Part shown: positions 24,178 through 32,058 of the stretch, piece by piece | Numbering within the stretch: the first letter of the stretch is position 1 | Layout of the letters: the number at the start of each line of letters is the position of its first letter | Assembly (NCBI RefSeq): GCF_000445125.1 | Contig: NZ_ATHL01000147.1 | Coordinates: 1 to 51,003, forward strand | Direction of reading: 5' to 3' | From: Novosphingobium lindaniclasticum LE124 | Lineage (GTDB): Bacteria > Pseudomonadota > Alphaproteobacteria > Sphingomonadales > Sphingomonadaceae | Length of the DNA stretch: 51,003 nucleotides | Notes under the pieces: model-generated | What the model was told of the DNA's origin: nothing | Seen by the model: only the letters and a program-made list of their open reading frames with translations | Database searches by the model: none | Translations under genes and position numbers: made by a program

Positions 24178-25083
24178 ATGAAGACTGATCTCGGCCATCT
24201 CCCGGAAGCAAAGCGCGCAGACCTGAAGCGTGTGGTGGAGATCGTCTTTCATGAATTCGAGGACGTTCTCGCGCTCGCCACTCAGGGCTGGAAGAAGCAG
24301 GGACGGATCATGAAAGTGATCCTCTACGGTTCATACGCGCGTGGGGACTGGGTCGCCGACCCGGTGGGCCAGTACTATTCCGATTACGATATCCTTGTCG
24401 TGGTCAGCGACGAACGCCTTGCCGATGAAGCCGAATATTGGGGTAAGGCCAAGGACCACCTCAATCGGGCATACGACATTACCAGGGTGATCTCGGCACC
24501 TGTTGGTCTTACCGTCCATTCGATGGCGGACGCGAACTTCCAGCTTGCACGCGGACGGCCTTTCTTCGTCGACATCGTGCGAGAGGGCATCGTACTGTAC
24601 GAACTGGAAGCCCAGCAGTTCGAAATGCCCAAACCGCTCGACAGCGCCATGGCGCACATCGAGGCAGAGAACCATTTTAAACAGTGGTTCGACAGTGGAA
24701 GTCAGTTTCTCCAAGCCGCTAAATTCTTGATAGCGAATGGCGGGGATAATATCCCAGCGTTTCAGCTACATCAAGCGACGGAGAACTTCTACCACACAGT
24801 GCTGCTGGTGCTGAAACTCTACAGTCCAAAATCGCATAATTTGAAGTTTCTCCGGGGCCGCGCCGAAGACATCGCGCGGGATCTGATCCCCATCTGGCCG
24901 CGTGATACCAAGTTCGGCGCCCGGTGCTGGGAACTGCTCTATCAGGCCTACGTCAAGGGCCGGTACTCCCCGCATTATGTCATTCGTGATGTCGAGCTCG
25001 AATGGCTGGTCGAGCGTATCGAATTGCTCGAAACCGAAGTCAGGTCGATCTGTGAGAAGCACCTGGGCAAGTCGCTGGCCTGA
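24178..25083 (+). CDS. MNT-HEPN fusion protein, first copy (nucleotidyltransferase plus HEPN domain)
   Basis: This 301-residue protein joins a minimal nucleotidyltransferase domain (about 1-130) to a HEPN domain (about 165-300). The nucleotidyltransferase motif is intact: GSYARGDW (51-58) and the metal-binding pair Asp69-Tyr-Asp71 in DYDILVVV. The HEPN part has FQLHQATENFYHTVLL, and RYSPHY near the end. Separate MNT and HEPN proteins form toxin-antitoxin pairs in which MNT modifies the HEPN RNase; here both are in one chain, so self-modification is conceivable. I chose the ATG at 24178 over the GTG six bases earlier. A paralogue follows 74 bases downstream. Confidence 0.82.
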   Translation: MKTDLGHLPEAKRADLKRVVEIVFHEFEDVLALATQGWKKQGRIMKVILYGSYARGDWVADPVGQYYSDYDILVVVSDERLADEAEYWGKAKDHLNRAYDITRVISAPVGLTVHSMADANFQLARGRPFFVDIVREGIVLYELEAQQFEMPKPLDSAMAHIEAENHFKQWFDSGSQFLQAAKFLIANGGDNIPAFQLHQATENFYHTVLLVLKLYSPKSHNLKFLRGRAEDIARDLIPIWPRDTKFGARCWELLYQAYVKGRYSPHYVIRDVELEWLVERIELLETEVRSICEKHLGKSLA

Positions 25084-25157
25084 AAAATCTGGTCTCCTGC
25101 GTAGGGTGTTCATCGGTGATTGGAGTCTCACGCCGAACGTTTTGACGCGAGGTGATT

Positions 25158-26057
25158 ATGAAGACCGATCTTGGCCACTTACCCGGACAGATGCGAAGCG
25201 ACCTCGACCGGATAGTCCAGATCATCTTCTCGGAATTCGACGACCTCGTCGCTCGCGCAACGCAGCCTTGGAAAAGGCGGGGCCGGATCCTGAGTGTCAT
25301 CCTCTACGGTGCTTATGCGGCCCCCGATTGGGATACCTGCGCAATGGCCGGTCATGCATGGGATTACGATATCCTGGTCGTCGTCAATCATGAGCGCCTG
25401 GCCGACGAAGTAGACCATTGGCGCAAGGCAAAAGACGCTCTCGCGCGCGAACATTCAATAGCCAAGCGTATTTCGGCGCTGCCAAACCTGATTGTCCACT
25501 CCCTTGAGGAATTCACCCGGCAACTTGGACACGGACGCCCGTTTTTTGTGGACGTTTTGCGGAAGGGAATAGCCCTCTATCAATGTGGCTCGATGCAATT
25601 CCCAACTCCCCGAAAGCTGGGCCGGGCCGAACTTCGCCTGCAAACCCAGCAGCTTTACCATCAGTGGTTCGACAGCGCCAAGATCTTCCTCGATATGGCG
25701 GATTTCGCTCTGTCCCGGGGAGCGAACAACCACGCGGCATTCCAGCTTCATCAGGCTGCTGAGCAATCCTATCAGGCCATCCTGGCGGTCAAGACGCTTC
25801 ACTGCCCGCTCTCGCACCATTTCAAATTCCTGCGTGGTCGTGCCGAGAACGTTGCGCGCGATCTGATCCCGATCTGGCCGCGCGAGGACAAGTTTGCCCG
25901 TCGCTGTTTCGAACTTCTGCATCTGGCCTACATCAAGGGCCGTTACTCGCCCCACTACGCGATCAGCGATGCCGAACTGGACTGGACGTTCGAGCGGGTT
26001 CAGGCGCTTCAAACCGCGGTTCAAGCCATCGCGGAGAAGCAAATTTCCGGACTCTGA
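25158..26057 (+). CDS. MNT-HEPN fusion protein, second copy with altered nucleotidyltransferase motif
   Basis: This 299-residue paralogue of the preceding protein aligns end to end (identical MKTDLGHLP start, shared KFLRGRAE.ARDLIPIWPR and KGRYSPHY). In the nucleotidyltransferase motif GSYARGDW has become GAYAAPDW, losing the Ser, Arg and Gly, while Asp69-Tyr-Asp71 is kept. The HEPN half is well preserved (FQLHQAAEQSYQAILAVKTL). The transferase is therefore probably weak or dead. The bases around the start (AGGTGATTATGAAGAC) are also shared with copy one, so the copies arose by tandem duplication that included the translation signal. Confidence 0.82.
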   Translation: MKTDLGHLPGQMRSDLDRIVQIIFSEFDDLVARATQPWKRRGRILSVILYGAYAAPDWDTCAMAGHAWDYDILVVVNHERLADEVDHWRKAKDALAREHSIAKRISALPNLIVHSLEEFTRQLGHGRPFFVDVLRKGIALYQCGSMQFPTPRKLGRAELRLQTQQLYHQWFDSAKIFLDMADFALSRGANNHAAFQLHQAAEQSYQAILAVKTLHCPLSHHFKFLRGRAENVARDLIPIWPREDKFARRCFELLHLAYIKGRYSPHYAISDAELDWTFERVQALQTAVQAIAEKQISGL

Positions 26058-26189
26058 GTTGGTTCCCGGCTTCTTGCGGCGATTTTCCCGATGTCCCGGA
26101 CTGCTACGTGACCCAGCTGTTCGGGGCCTGCCGGATTGACCGGATCGGGCTCGTCCGCGACCCATTGCACCCATGGCAAGGGGGCGAAC

Positions 26190-26396
26190 ATGCCAAAGGG
26201 CAGGGTTACGACATTCAATGCGCGAAATGGCTACGGCTTCATCACACCTGATGAAGGCGGGGCAGATTGCTTCGTCCATTTGTCGGCGGTCGAGGCGTCG
26301 GGATTGACGGTGCTAACGGTCGGGCAACGCGTCTCCTATGAGGTCCTCGTCGCGCGGAATGGGAAGGTGTCCGCCGTCAATCTGGCGGAGGACTGA
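26190..26396 (+). CDS. Cold-shock domain protein (CspA family)
   Basis: This 68-residue single-domain protein binds single-stranded nucleic acid. RNP1 is NGYGFITP and RNP2 is DCFVHLSAV. The protein starts MPKGRVTTFNARNGYG and ends VSAVNLAED, a normal CspA length. GGGGCG lies just before the ATG. CspA paralogues are common on mobile elements. A link with single-stranded DNA during transfer is possible but unproven. Confidence 0.92.
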   Translation: MPKGRVTTFNARNGYGFITPDEGGADCFVHLSAVEASGLTVLTVGQRVSYEVLVARNGKVSAVNLAED

Positions 26397-26515
26397 GCGC
26401 TTGGGGGTCGAATTTGCCTATAGCCGTTTTCGACTCTGCCTGACCGGCAATTTGTCCCTCATTTGAGTGTCCCTCACGGGCGGCTCGGTGTCGCCCGATG
26501 CATGGAAGGGACACC

Positions 26516-26746
26516 ATGGAAAATTCCGACCAGATCGACCGGGCACAGCGCGCAAAGCGCGGCTCCCCGTTCCTCAACACGCCCCAGGCTGCCAACTATC
26601 TCGGCATATCCATCCGCCTACTGCTCAGGCTCAGGCGGGGCGGGGGCGGGCCGATCTACCGCAGGCATTGCCGGTTCATCCAATACCACATCGATGATCT
26701 CGATGCCTGGAGCGAGGCCAACTCCGGCCGCGCGTTCCGCCGGTGA
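26516..26746 (+). CDS. Helix-turn-helix DNA-binding protein (AlpA/excisionase type)
   Basis: This 76-residue protein has a MerR-like helix-turn-helix (FLNTPQAANYLGISIRLLLRLR) followed by the wing PIYRRHCRFIQYHIDDLDAW. The ATG at 26516 follows GGAAGGGACACC. Its stop overlaps the GTG start of traF, so the pair is coupled. In these elements the protein commonly precedes traF. It may regulate the transfer genes or act in excision. Confidence 0.85.
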   Translation: MENSDQIDRAQRAKRGSPFLNTPQAANYLGISIRLLLRLRRGGGGPIYRRHCRFIQYHIDDLDAWSEANSGRAFRR

Positions 26747-27327
26747 GCGGGCTCTCGACCCCTCGCAGCGAGGCACTGCTGCAGCCGCTAGGAACGCAGG
26801 CACGCGCCGAAAAGCGCCGCTTCAGAAATCGCCTGGTCATCGCCGCACTGGCAAGCTTCTGGGTGGGCGCTCTGGGGCAAACCGCGGCGATGCCACCGCT
26901 CCCGCTCTTGGTCTGGAATGCCAGCGCAAGTGCCCCCATGGGCCTCTATTGGGTCAATCGCAAACGGGAACTTCTGCCGGGGGAGACGGTCATTGCGCGC
27001 ATGCCCTATGCCTGGCGGGAATTTGCCGCCGCGCGTCGCTACCTGCCCAGCAATGTTCCACTGGTTAAGCGAGTGGCTGCTTCGAACGGCCAGCAAGTCT
27101 GCGGGCTGGGACCCCTGATTTTCATCGACGGCGTGCCAACCGTCGAGCGCCGCCTCCGCGACGGCCAGGGACGTCCGATGCCCTGGTGGGAGGGTTGTTG
27201 GCGGCTGCGTCACGGCCAGTATTTCCTGCTGATGAAGGACAGCCCGGAATCCTTCGATGGTCGCTATTTCGGCATCACCGGCGGTGCGGACATCATCGGG
27301 CCGGCGAGGCGCATATGGGCGCGCTGA
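26743..27327 (+). CDS. traF: TraF-like S26 peptidase (conjugative pilin maturation)
   Basis: This 194-residue inner-membrane serine peptidase has a transmembrane helix at about 31-48. The catalytic Ser63 lies in SASAPMGLYWV and Lys109 in LVKRVAA, the S26 Ser-Lys dyad. In RP4, TraF cuts and cyclises the pilin TrbC, and a trbC gene is present at 39233, so the same job is likely here. The GTG start overlaps the upstream HTH gene. The next gene starts 13 bases before this one ends. Confidence 0.9.
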   Translation: MSGLSTPRSEALLQPLGTQARAEKRRFRNRLVIAALASFWVGALGQTAAMPPLPLLVWNASASAPMGLYWVNRKRELLPGETVIARMPYAWREFAAARRYLPSNVPLVKRVAASNGQQVCGLGPLIFIDGVPTVERRLRDGQGRPMPWWEGCWRLRHGQYFLLMKDSPESFDGRYFGITGGADIIGPARRIWAR

Positions 27328-27935
27328 GGGGACTGATCGCCGCCGCGACGGTCATCGCGGCAAGTCCTGCCAGCGCCGACGATGTCGAGCACTGGGCTCC
27401 TCACATCGCCGAGGCTTCCGCAAGGTTCGGCGTGCCAACGAGCTGGATCGCGCGCGTGATGCGTGCCGAAAGCCGGGGGCGCACACGGCTGGAAGGCCGT
27501 CCGATCCGCAGCGTCAAGGGCGCCATGGGACTGATGCAGCTCATGCCCGGGACCTGGGCGGAAATGCGCGCCCGCCTCGGGCTCGGAAACGATCCCGACG
27601 CCCCGCGCGACAATATCCTGGCAGGCACGTTCTACCTGCGCCTGCTATACGATCGCTTCGGCTATCCGGGCCTGTTTGCAGCCTACAACGCGGGACCCGG
27701 ACGTTACGAAAAGTACCTCGCAGGCATGCAATCGCTTCCCGCAGAGACGCGGAGCTATCTCGCGCAAGTAGCTTCCGGCGCAAATGGGGCCGCGATCTAT
27801 CCTGGCTCCCGGATGGACACTTCTGCCCAGCACAGGATGTTCATCGCCATCGGCGGTGGTGGTTCGGGTGCAGTGACAGCAGATGAAACCACGCAGGCCG
27901 TCGATCCGATGTTTGCGGTCCGCGCAGTCCCCTGA
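27315..27935 (+). CDS. Lytic transglycosylase, periplasmic (VirB1-like)
   Basis: This 206-residue protein has a signal peptide (about 1-21, ending ASPASA). A soluble-lytic-transglycosylase domain follows, with catalytic Glu in MRAESRG, then KGAMGLMQLMPGTW and FAAYNAGPGRYEKYL. It cuts peptidoglycan so the conjugation channel can be assembled. The start at 27315 (MGALRGLIAAATVIAA) was chosen because it gives a proper signal peptide and overlaps traF. The Gly-rich C-terminal tail is not part of the enzyme domain. Confidence 0.92.
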   Translation: MGALRGLIAAATVIAASPASADDVEHWAPHIAEASARFGVPTSWIARVMRAESRGRTRLEGRPIRSVKGAMGLMQLMPGTWAEMRARLGLGNDPDAPRDNILAGTFYLRLLYDRFGYPGLFAAYNAGPGRYEKYLAGMQSLPAETRSYLAQVASGANGAAIYPGSRMDTSAQHRMFIAIGGGGSGAVTADETTQAVDPMFAVRAVP

Positions 27936-28261
27936 TCGCTAGGTGATGCAGGGCCGCCGGTCTTTTTGGGGCAGAGCTTGTCTGCGACCGTGCGCGAGGC
28001 GGAGAGGTCAACACCTCTCTCGGACTTACCAGCGTGACGGTCTCTGCAGCGGCTGTAAAGGCCGGCGGCCCCTCCAATTTTGCCGCAGAGAATGAGCGCG
28101 CTGCGCGCGCGAGTTTGTTTGTTTTCCTGCAACAAAATCGGTTCCTCCGCCGCCGCTTCGCGGCGCACCGGCAAGCCGGCGCGGCCCTGACAGCCGCTGC
28201 GCCAACCGTCGTCCAGGAAAGGTCCTCGAACGGCGGGGATGCTTAGGCGAAGGAGGCTATC
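27936..28261. other. Intergenic stretch ahead of the relaxase genes, possible oriT
   Basis: No gene is supported. A perfect inverted repeat GAGAGGT-CAAC-ACCTCTC lies at 28002-28019, and a GCCGC-TTC-GCGGC hairpin near 28155. An AT-rich patch (TTTGTTTGTTTTCCTGCAACAAAAT, given as context at about 28114-28138) includes TTCCTGC, which loosely resembles an IncP-type nick region. Its position between the transfer genes and the relaxase operon fits an origin of transfer, but I see no exact match to a known nic site. Confidence 0.35.
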
Positions 28262-28621
28262 ATGGTTGCTTACGTGAATATCTCGGCTGCGGCGGATCAG
28301 GTCATGGAGAGGCTGGTTGCGGGGCTCGAAATCGAGTTCGGGCGCGGTGCGGCAAGTGCATTGGCGGCGCGGTTTCTGGGAGCGGAGGAGAGCGATTTTG
28401 TGTGGGATGCCCGGGTCTGCGAGCGCTGGCTCGGCGCTTGGGAGCACGGTGAGGATGCGGATGGCGAATTCGATCGGGTGGCTGTGGTGGGGCGGCTCGA
28501 TGGGCGCTGGTTTGCTGCGGTCAGCATTGTGGATGGCGAGGGGCAAGCGCAGGGTCTCGTTGCGCGGCGCGATTGCGTGAATGAGGGTGAAGCGCGCGCG
28601 GCTTACGCGTCCTTGCGATGA
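28262..28621 (+). CDS. Conserved-looking hypothetical protein upstream of the relaxase
   Basis: This 119-residue acidic protein starts MVAYVNISAAADQVMERL and carries FVWDARVCERWLGAWE. No transmembrane segment or signal peptide is seen. AAGGAGG lies seven bases before the ATG. It precedes the relaxase gene by 283 bases on the same strand, the usual place for an unnamed small protein in this element type. I do not recognise a domain; a role as accessory transfer protein is only positional inference. Confidence 0.7.
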   Translation: MVAYVNISAAADQVMERLVAGLEIEFGRGAASALAARFLGAEESDFVWDARVCERWLGAWEHGEDADGEFDRVAVVGRLDGRWFAAVSIVDGEGQAQGLVARRDCVNEGEARAAYASLR

Positions 28622-28904
28622 GGGCGGCGTGAGGGATTTTGGCCGGGACGTGGGAGATCCGGTACCCGCGTGCCGGCTATTATTGCCTGCGTTCGGGGGC
28701 AGAGCGTTGCCTGCACCGGGGCGGATGGCGGTTCTACTGCTCGGATGCAGGCTGGATCGTTGGGAAACGGCGGAGGTGGCGGACGACAAGATAGAAGGCG
28801 TGTCTCACGACACGCTTAAGTTTCTGTCTGCACATCGTTTTTTTGAGAGACTGAAGCCGTTGCGAAGAGACTTTCGCGAGACACGGCTAATCGGGAGGGC
28901 TTGC

Positions 28905-30860
28905 ATGGATTTCGACGATGATTTCGAGCCGCGCCTCGGCCGGCAGCGCGATGTGCGCGCCAGGAAAGTGGTGAGATATGCAAGCCGTGTTGCTGTCGCA
29001 GCGGGGCTGATCGGCGGCGGGAAGAAAGGCGGCAGGTTCGTCGGCAGCCGTATCGGCCGCGGAGCGGCGCTCGGGCGCGCGCTTTCGGGGCGGGATCGGC
29101 TGGCGGGATATCGCGCCCGCCGCGTCGTCGTGAAGACGAGGCTGGTGAAGGTCCGCGGGCGTAGCGCCAGCGCCCTCAAGGCGCACCTCCATTACATCCA
29201 GCGCGACGGCGTGACGAAGGAGGGCGAACAGGGTGTGCTGTATGGCCCTGACAACGACCGCATGGACGGCGCCGACTTCCTCGAACGCTCGAAGGACGAC
29301 CGGCACCAGTTTCGCTTCATCGTCTCGGCCGAGGACGGCGACCAGTATGGAGATCTGAAACCTTACATCCGCCGGCTCATGAACCAGGTCGAAGAGGATC
29401 TGGGAACCAAGCTCGAGTGGGTGGCTGTCGACCACCATAACACCGGTCATCCTCACACCCATATCGTGCTTCGCGGGATCGACGATCGGGGCAAGGATCT
29501 CGTTATTGCGCGCGACTACATTTCCCATGGCTTTCGCGAACGCGCGGTGGAGCTTATGTCTCTCGATCTAGGCCCACGCGCGGACCACGAAATCGAAGCC
29601 CGACTGCGCCGCGAAATGGACCAGGAGCGGCTCACGGGTCTCGATCGCCGGCTCTTGGGGCGAATGGATTCTGATCGGTGCGTCGCTCCCCACGACCGTG
29701 ATCCGTTTTTCCAGGCACTGGAGGCGGGGCGTCTACAGGCTCTGAAGCGGATGGATCTTGCCAGCGAATTTGGGGACGGGCGCTGGCAGCTTGCGGATCG
29801 GCTCGATGAAACACTGAGGGCCATGGGAGAGCGCGGCGACATCATCCGCCTGATGCAGCGCGAGGTCACGCGGGCTAGACTGGACCGACAGGACCAGCGC
29901 ATCTACTCGCCGGAAACGGGACCAATCGTCGGCCGTGTCATTTGTCGCGGGCTTGCGGACGAACATCGCGACCGGCATTTCCTGCTGGTCGATGGCATCG
30001 ATGGTCGTTCGCACTATGTCGACATCGGGCCGGCAACCGCTATCGAACAGTTGCCGCGCGGCGCTATTGTACGGGTCAGTCCCAGGATACCCGAGGTGCG
30101 CGAAATCGATCGCAATGTACTCGCCGTGTCGCAGGCCAATGAGGGGCGGTATTCAGTGGCTCTGCATCAACGCCGCGACCGCTCTGTCACCCATGCCTAT
30201 GCGCAAACGCACGTGCGCAGGCTCGAGGCCATGCGGCGGGCTCGGTTCGACGTTACCCGAGAAATCGATGGGTCCTGGCGGATTTCCGAAGGGCATCTGG
30301 CAATCGCCGAACGCTTCGAGCAGCGGGATGTGCAGGCCCGGCCGGTCGATGTGGAAATGCTGGGCTCGGGAGCAGTGGACCGGATGGCAGGTATGGAAGG
30401 CGCGACCTGGCTCGATCGCGAGCTCGCTTCGCCTTCCGGACTAGCCGTGCGTGATGCGGGTTTCGGCCGGGAAGTTCGCGCGGGTCTGGATCAGCGGCGT
30501 CAGTGGCTGGTCGAGCAGGACTTGGCCGATGTTGCACCGAGCGGCGTGAGGCTGCGGCAGAATGTGCTCGCGTTGCTGCAGAAGCGGGAATTACTGCGGA
30601 TTGCTGCGGGCCTTTCCAGCGAGCTTGGAAAGGAATTCTCCGAGGCGAAGTCGGGCGATTGGATCGAGGGAAAGATAAGCCGGCGGATCGACGGGATTTC
30701 CGATCGATTTGCTCTTATCGAGCGCAGCCACGAATTCACGCTCGTTCCATGGCGGCCGGTGCTCGAGAAACAGATTGGGCAGCAGGCTGGCGGGATCATG
30801 CGCGAAGCCGGTATCAACTGGCAGTTCGGGCGCGGCCGATCGGGGCCGGAGATTTCGTGA
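28905..30860 (+). CDS. Relaxase/mobilisation nuclease, VirD2-like with DUF3363
   Basis: This 651-residue protein should nick the origin of transfer and pilot the DNA strand. The N-terminal relaxase domain (about 60-240) contains a candidate catalytic Tyr97 (LKAHLHYIQRDG) and the metal-binding HPHTH motif (182-186). The C-terminal half is the DUF3363 region (about 330-640), ending QFGRGRSGPEIS. The ATG at 28905 was chosen for its GGAGG site six bases upstream. In similar elements the coupling-protein gene follows directly. Here a MucR-like gene and a helicase-PLD gene sit between them on the other strand. Confidence 0.92.
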   Translation: MDFDDDFEPRLGRQRDVRARKVVRYASRVAVAAGLIGGGKKGGRFVGSRIGRGAALGRALSGRDRLAGYRARRVVVKTRLVKVRGRSASALKAHLHYIQRDGVTKEGEQGVLYGPDNDRMDGADFLERSKDDRHQFRFIVSAEDGDQYGDLKPYIRRLMNQVEEDLGTKLEWVAVDHHNTGHPHTHIVLRGIDDRGKDLVIARDYISHGFRERAVELMSLDLGPRADHEIEARLRREMDQERLTGLDRRLLGRMDSDRCVAPHDRDPFFQALEAGRLQALKRMDLASEFGDGRWQLADRLDETLRAMGERGDIIRLMQREVTRARLDRQDQRIYSPETGPIVGRVICRGLADEHRDRHFLLVDGIDGRSHYVDIGPATAIEQLPRGAIVRVSPRIPEVREIDRNVLAVSQANEGRYSVALHQRRDRSVTHAYAQTHVRRLEAMRRARFDVTREIDGSWRISEGHLAIAERFEQRDVQARPVDVEMLGSGAVDRMAGMEGATWLDRELASPSGLAVRDAGFGREVRAGLDQRRQWLVEQDLADVAPSGVRLRQNVLALLQKRELLRIAAGLSSELGKEFSEAKSGDWIEGKISRRIDGISDRFALIERSHEFTLVPWRPVLEKQIGQQAGGIMREAGINWQFGRGRSGPEIS

Positions 30861-30979
30861 TCGTTTCGCGCCGACGGTCTTTTGGCGAAGCGGAAATGAG
30901 CGGGGCGACCATCCGGACGTGGATGGCCGCCCCTTCGAAGTCAATCAGACCGGCAGTTTGAGACCGATCGGGTTGGCCG

Positions 30980-31909
30980 TCAGGCCTTCGTGTTTGCGGT
31001 GCTCTGGGCCGTTGTTGCCTCGGCAGGTGCCGACGGTGCGGATGCCGCCGTTGCCGGCGTATCTGCAGCAGGGACCTTGATACCAAGCTGCGTGCGGGTC
31101 TTATTCAGAGCAGGAGCCTTGGCCTTCGTGGCGGCTGCGGCCTTCGGCTTCACGGCTGCAGGCGTTGCTGCCTTCGTTGCCGCAGGCTTCTTCACTTCCG
31201 GTTTGGCTTCTTGAGCGACGGCGATGTTGGCCGCGGACTTGGGCGTCGGCTTGGCCGCAACCTTCGCAGGCTTTTTCGGCTTCGAAGCCGAAGCCTTGGC
31301 AGCCGGGGCCGCTACGGCAGGTGCGGTCTGCGGCGCTGGCACTGCCTTTTCGGAAGGCTTGCTCGATGCCTTGGTTGCAGCCTTGGCGGTCGGCGCGGCC
31401 TTAGAAGCTGCCTTCTTCGGTGCTGCCTTGGCTGCCTTTCCTGTCTTCGCGGGGGAGGGCGCCGAGGTTTCCGGAGCCTTGGGTGTGGCCGGCGCCGCGC
31501 GTGCTACTGCATTACCGCTGCCGCCAAGACCGGATGCCTTCGCAAAAGCCCGACGCTGCTCGGAATAACTGGGCGAAACCATGGGATAGGTGGCCGGAAG
31601 ATTGTAGCGCGTGCGGTACTCTTCCGGAGTAAGGCCGTTGTTGGCCAGATGCCGCTTCAGTGCCCTGTACGGCTTCCCGTCGATCAGACTGAGAATGTGG
31701 TCGCGAGAGGCAAGGCTTTCTTCAACCGAAACAGCCGGCTTGTATTCTGGCTCTTCGACCTGCGGCTTACCGGCGTCTCCGGCGAGTGCGTTGCGGGTCG
31801 CCTCGATCAGGGCGGGGAGCGCATCGCTCGAGATGGTGTTGTTGGAGACAAAGGCGCTGAGCAGTTCAACTGTCAGGCGGGCGAGCTCTGGCTGCTCGGT
31901 GTCGGACAT
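30980..31909 (-). CDS. MucR/Ros-type regulator with long Lys/Ala-rich tail
   Basis: This 309-residue protein has a MucR-like core at about 75-140: DHILSLIDGKPYRALKRHL, then GLTPEEYRTRYNLPATYPMVSPSYSEQR. No cysteine is present, so the zinc site of classical Ros/MucR proteins is missing. From about residue 145 the protein is a 160-residue Ala-, Lys- and Pro-rich tail (KAAKAAPKKAASKAA type), like bacterial histone-H1-like proteins. MucR proteins bind AT-rich DNA and silence genes. The start at 31909 is preceded by GAGGA. It lies just downstream of, and co-directional with, the helicase-PLD gene, so it may regulate the element or that gene. Confidence 0.82.
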   Translation of the reverse strand: MSDTEQPELARLTVELLSAFVSNNTISSDALPALIEATRNALAGDAGKPQVEEPEYKPAVSVEESLASRDHILSLIDGKPYRALKRHLANNGLTPEEYRTRYNLPATYPMVSPSYSEQRRAFAKASGLGGSGNAVARAAPATPKAPETSAPSPAKTGKAAKAAPKKAASKAAPTAKAATKASSKPSEKAVPAPQTAPAVAAPAAKASASKPKKPAKVAAKPTPKSAANIAVAQEAKPEVKKPAATKAATPAAVKPKAAAATKAKAPALNKTRTQLGIKVPAADTPATAASAPSAPAEATTAQSTANTKA

Positions 31910-32058
31910 GGAAAGTCCTCTTCTGAGGTTTATCGGAGGGCGCCGTTGTCTTCCCATTCCCGCCCCAAGTAAAGCCGATTTTTCACGGGTACCCGGGGCT
32001 CGCTAGCGGGGCATGATCTGTTCTTTACAGTATAACCCTCTGCTTGGCCCGGGATGGA

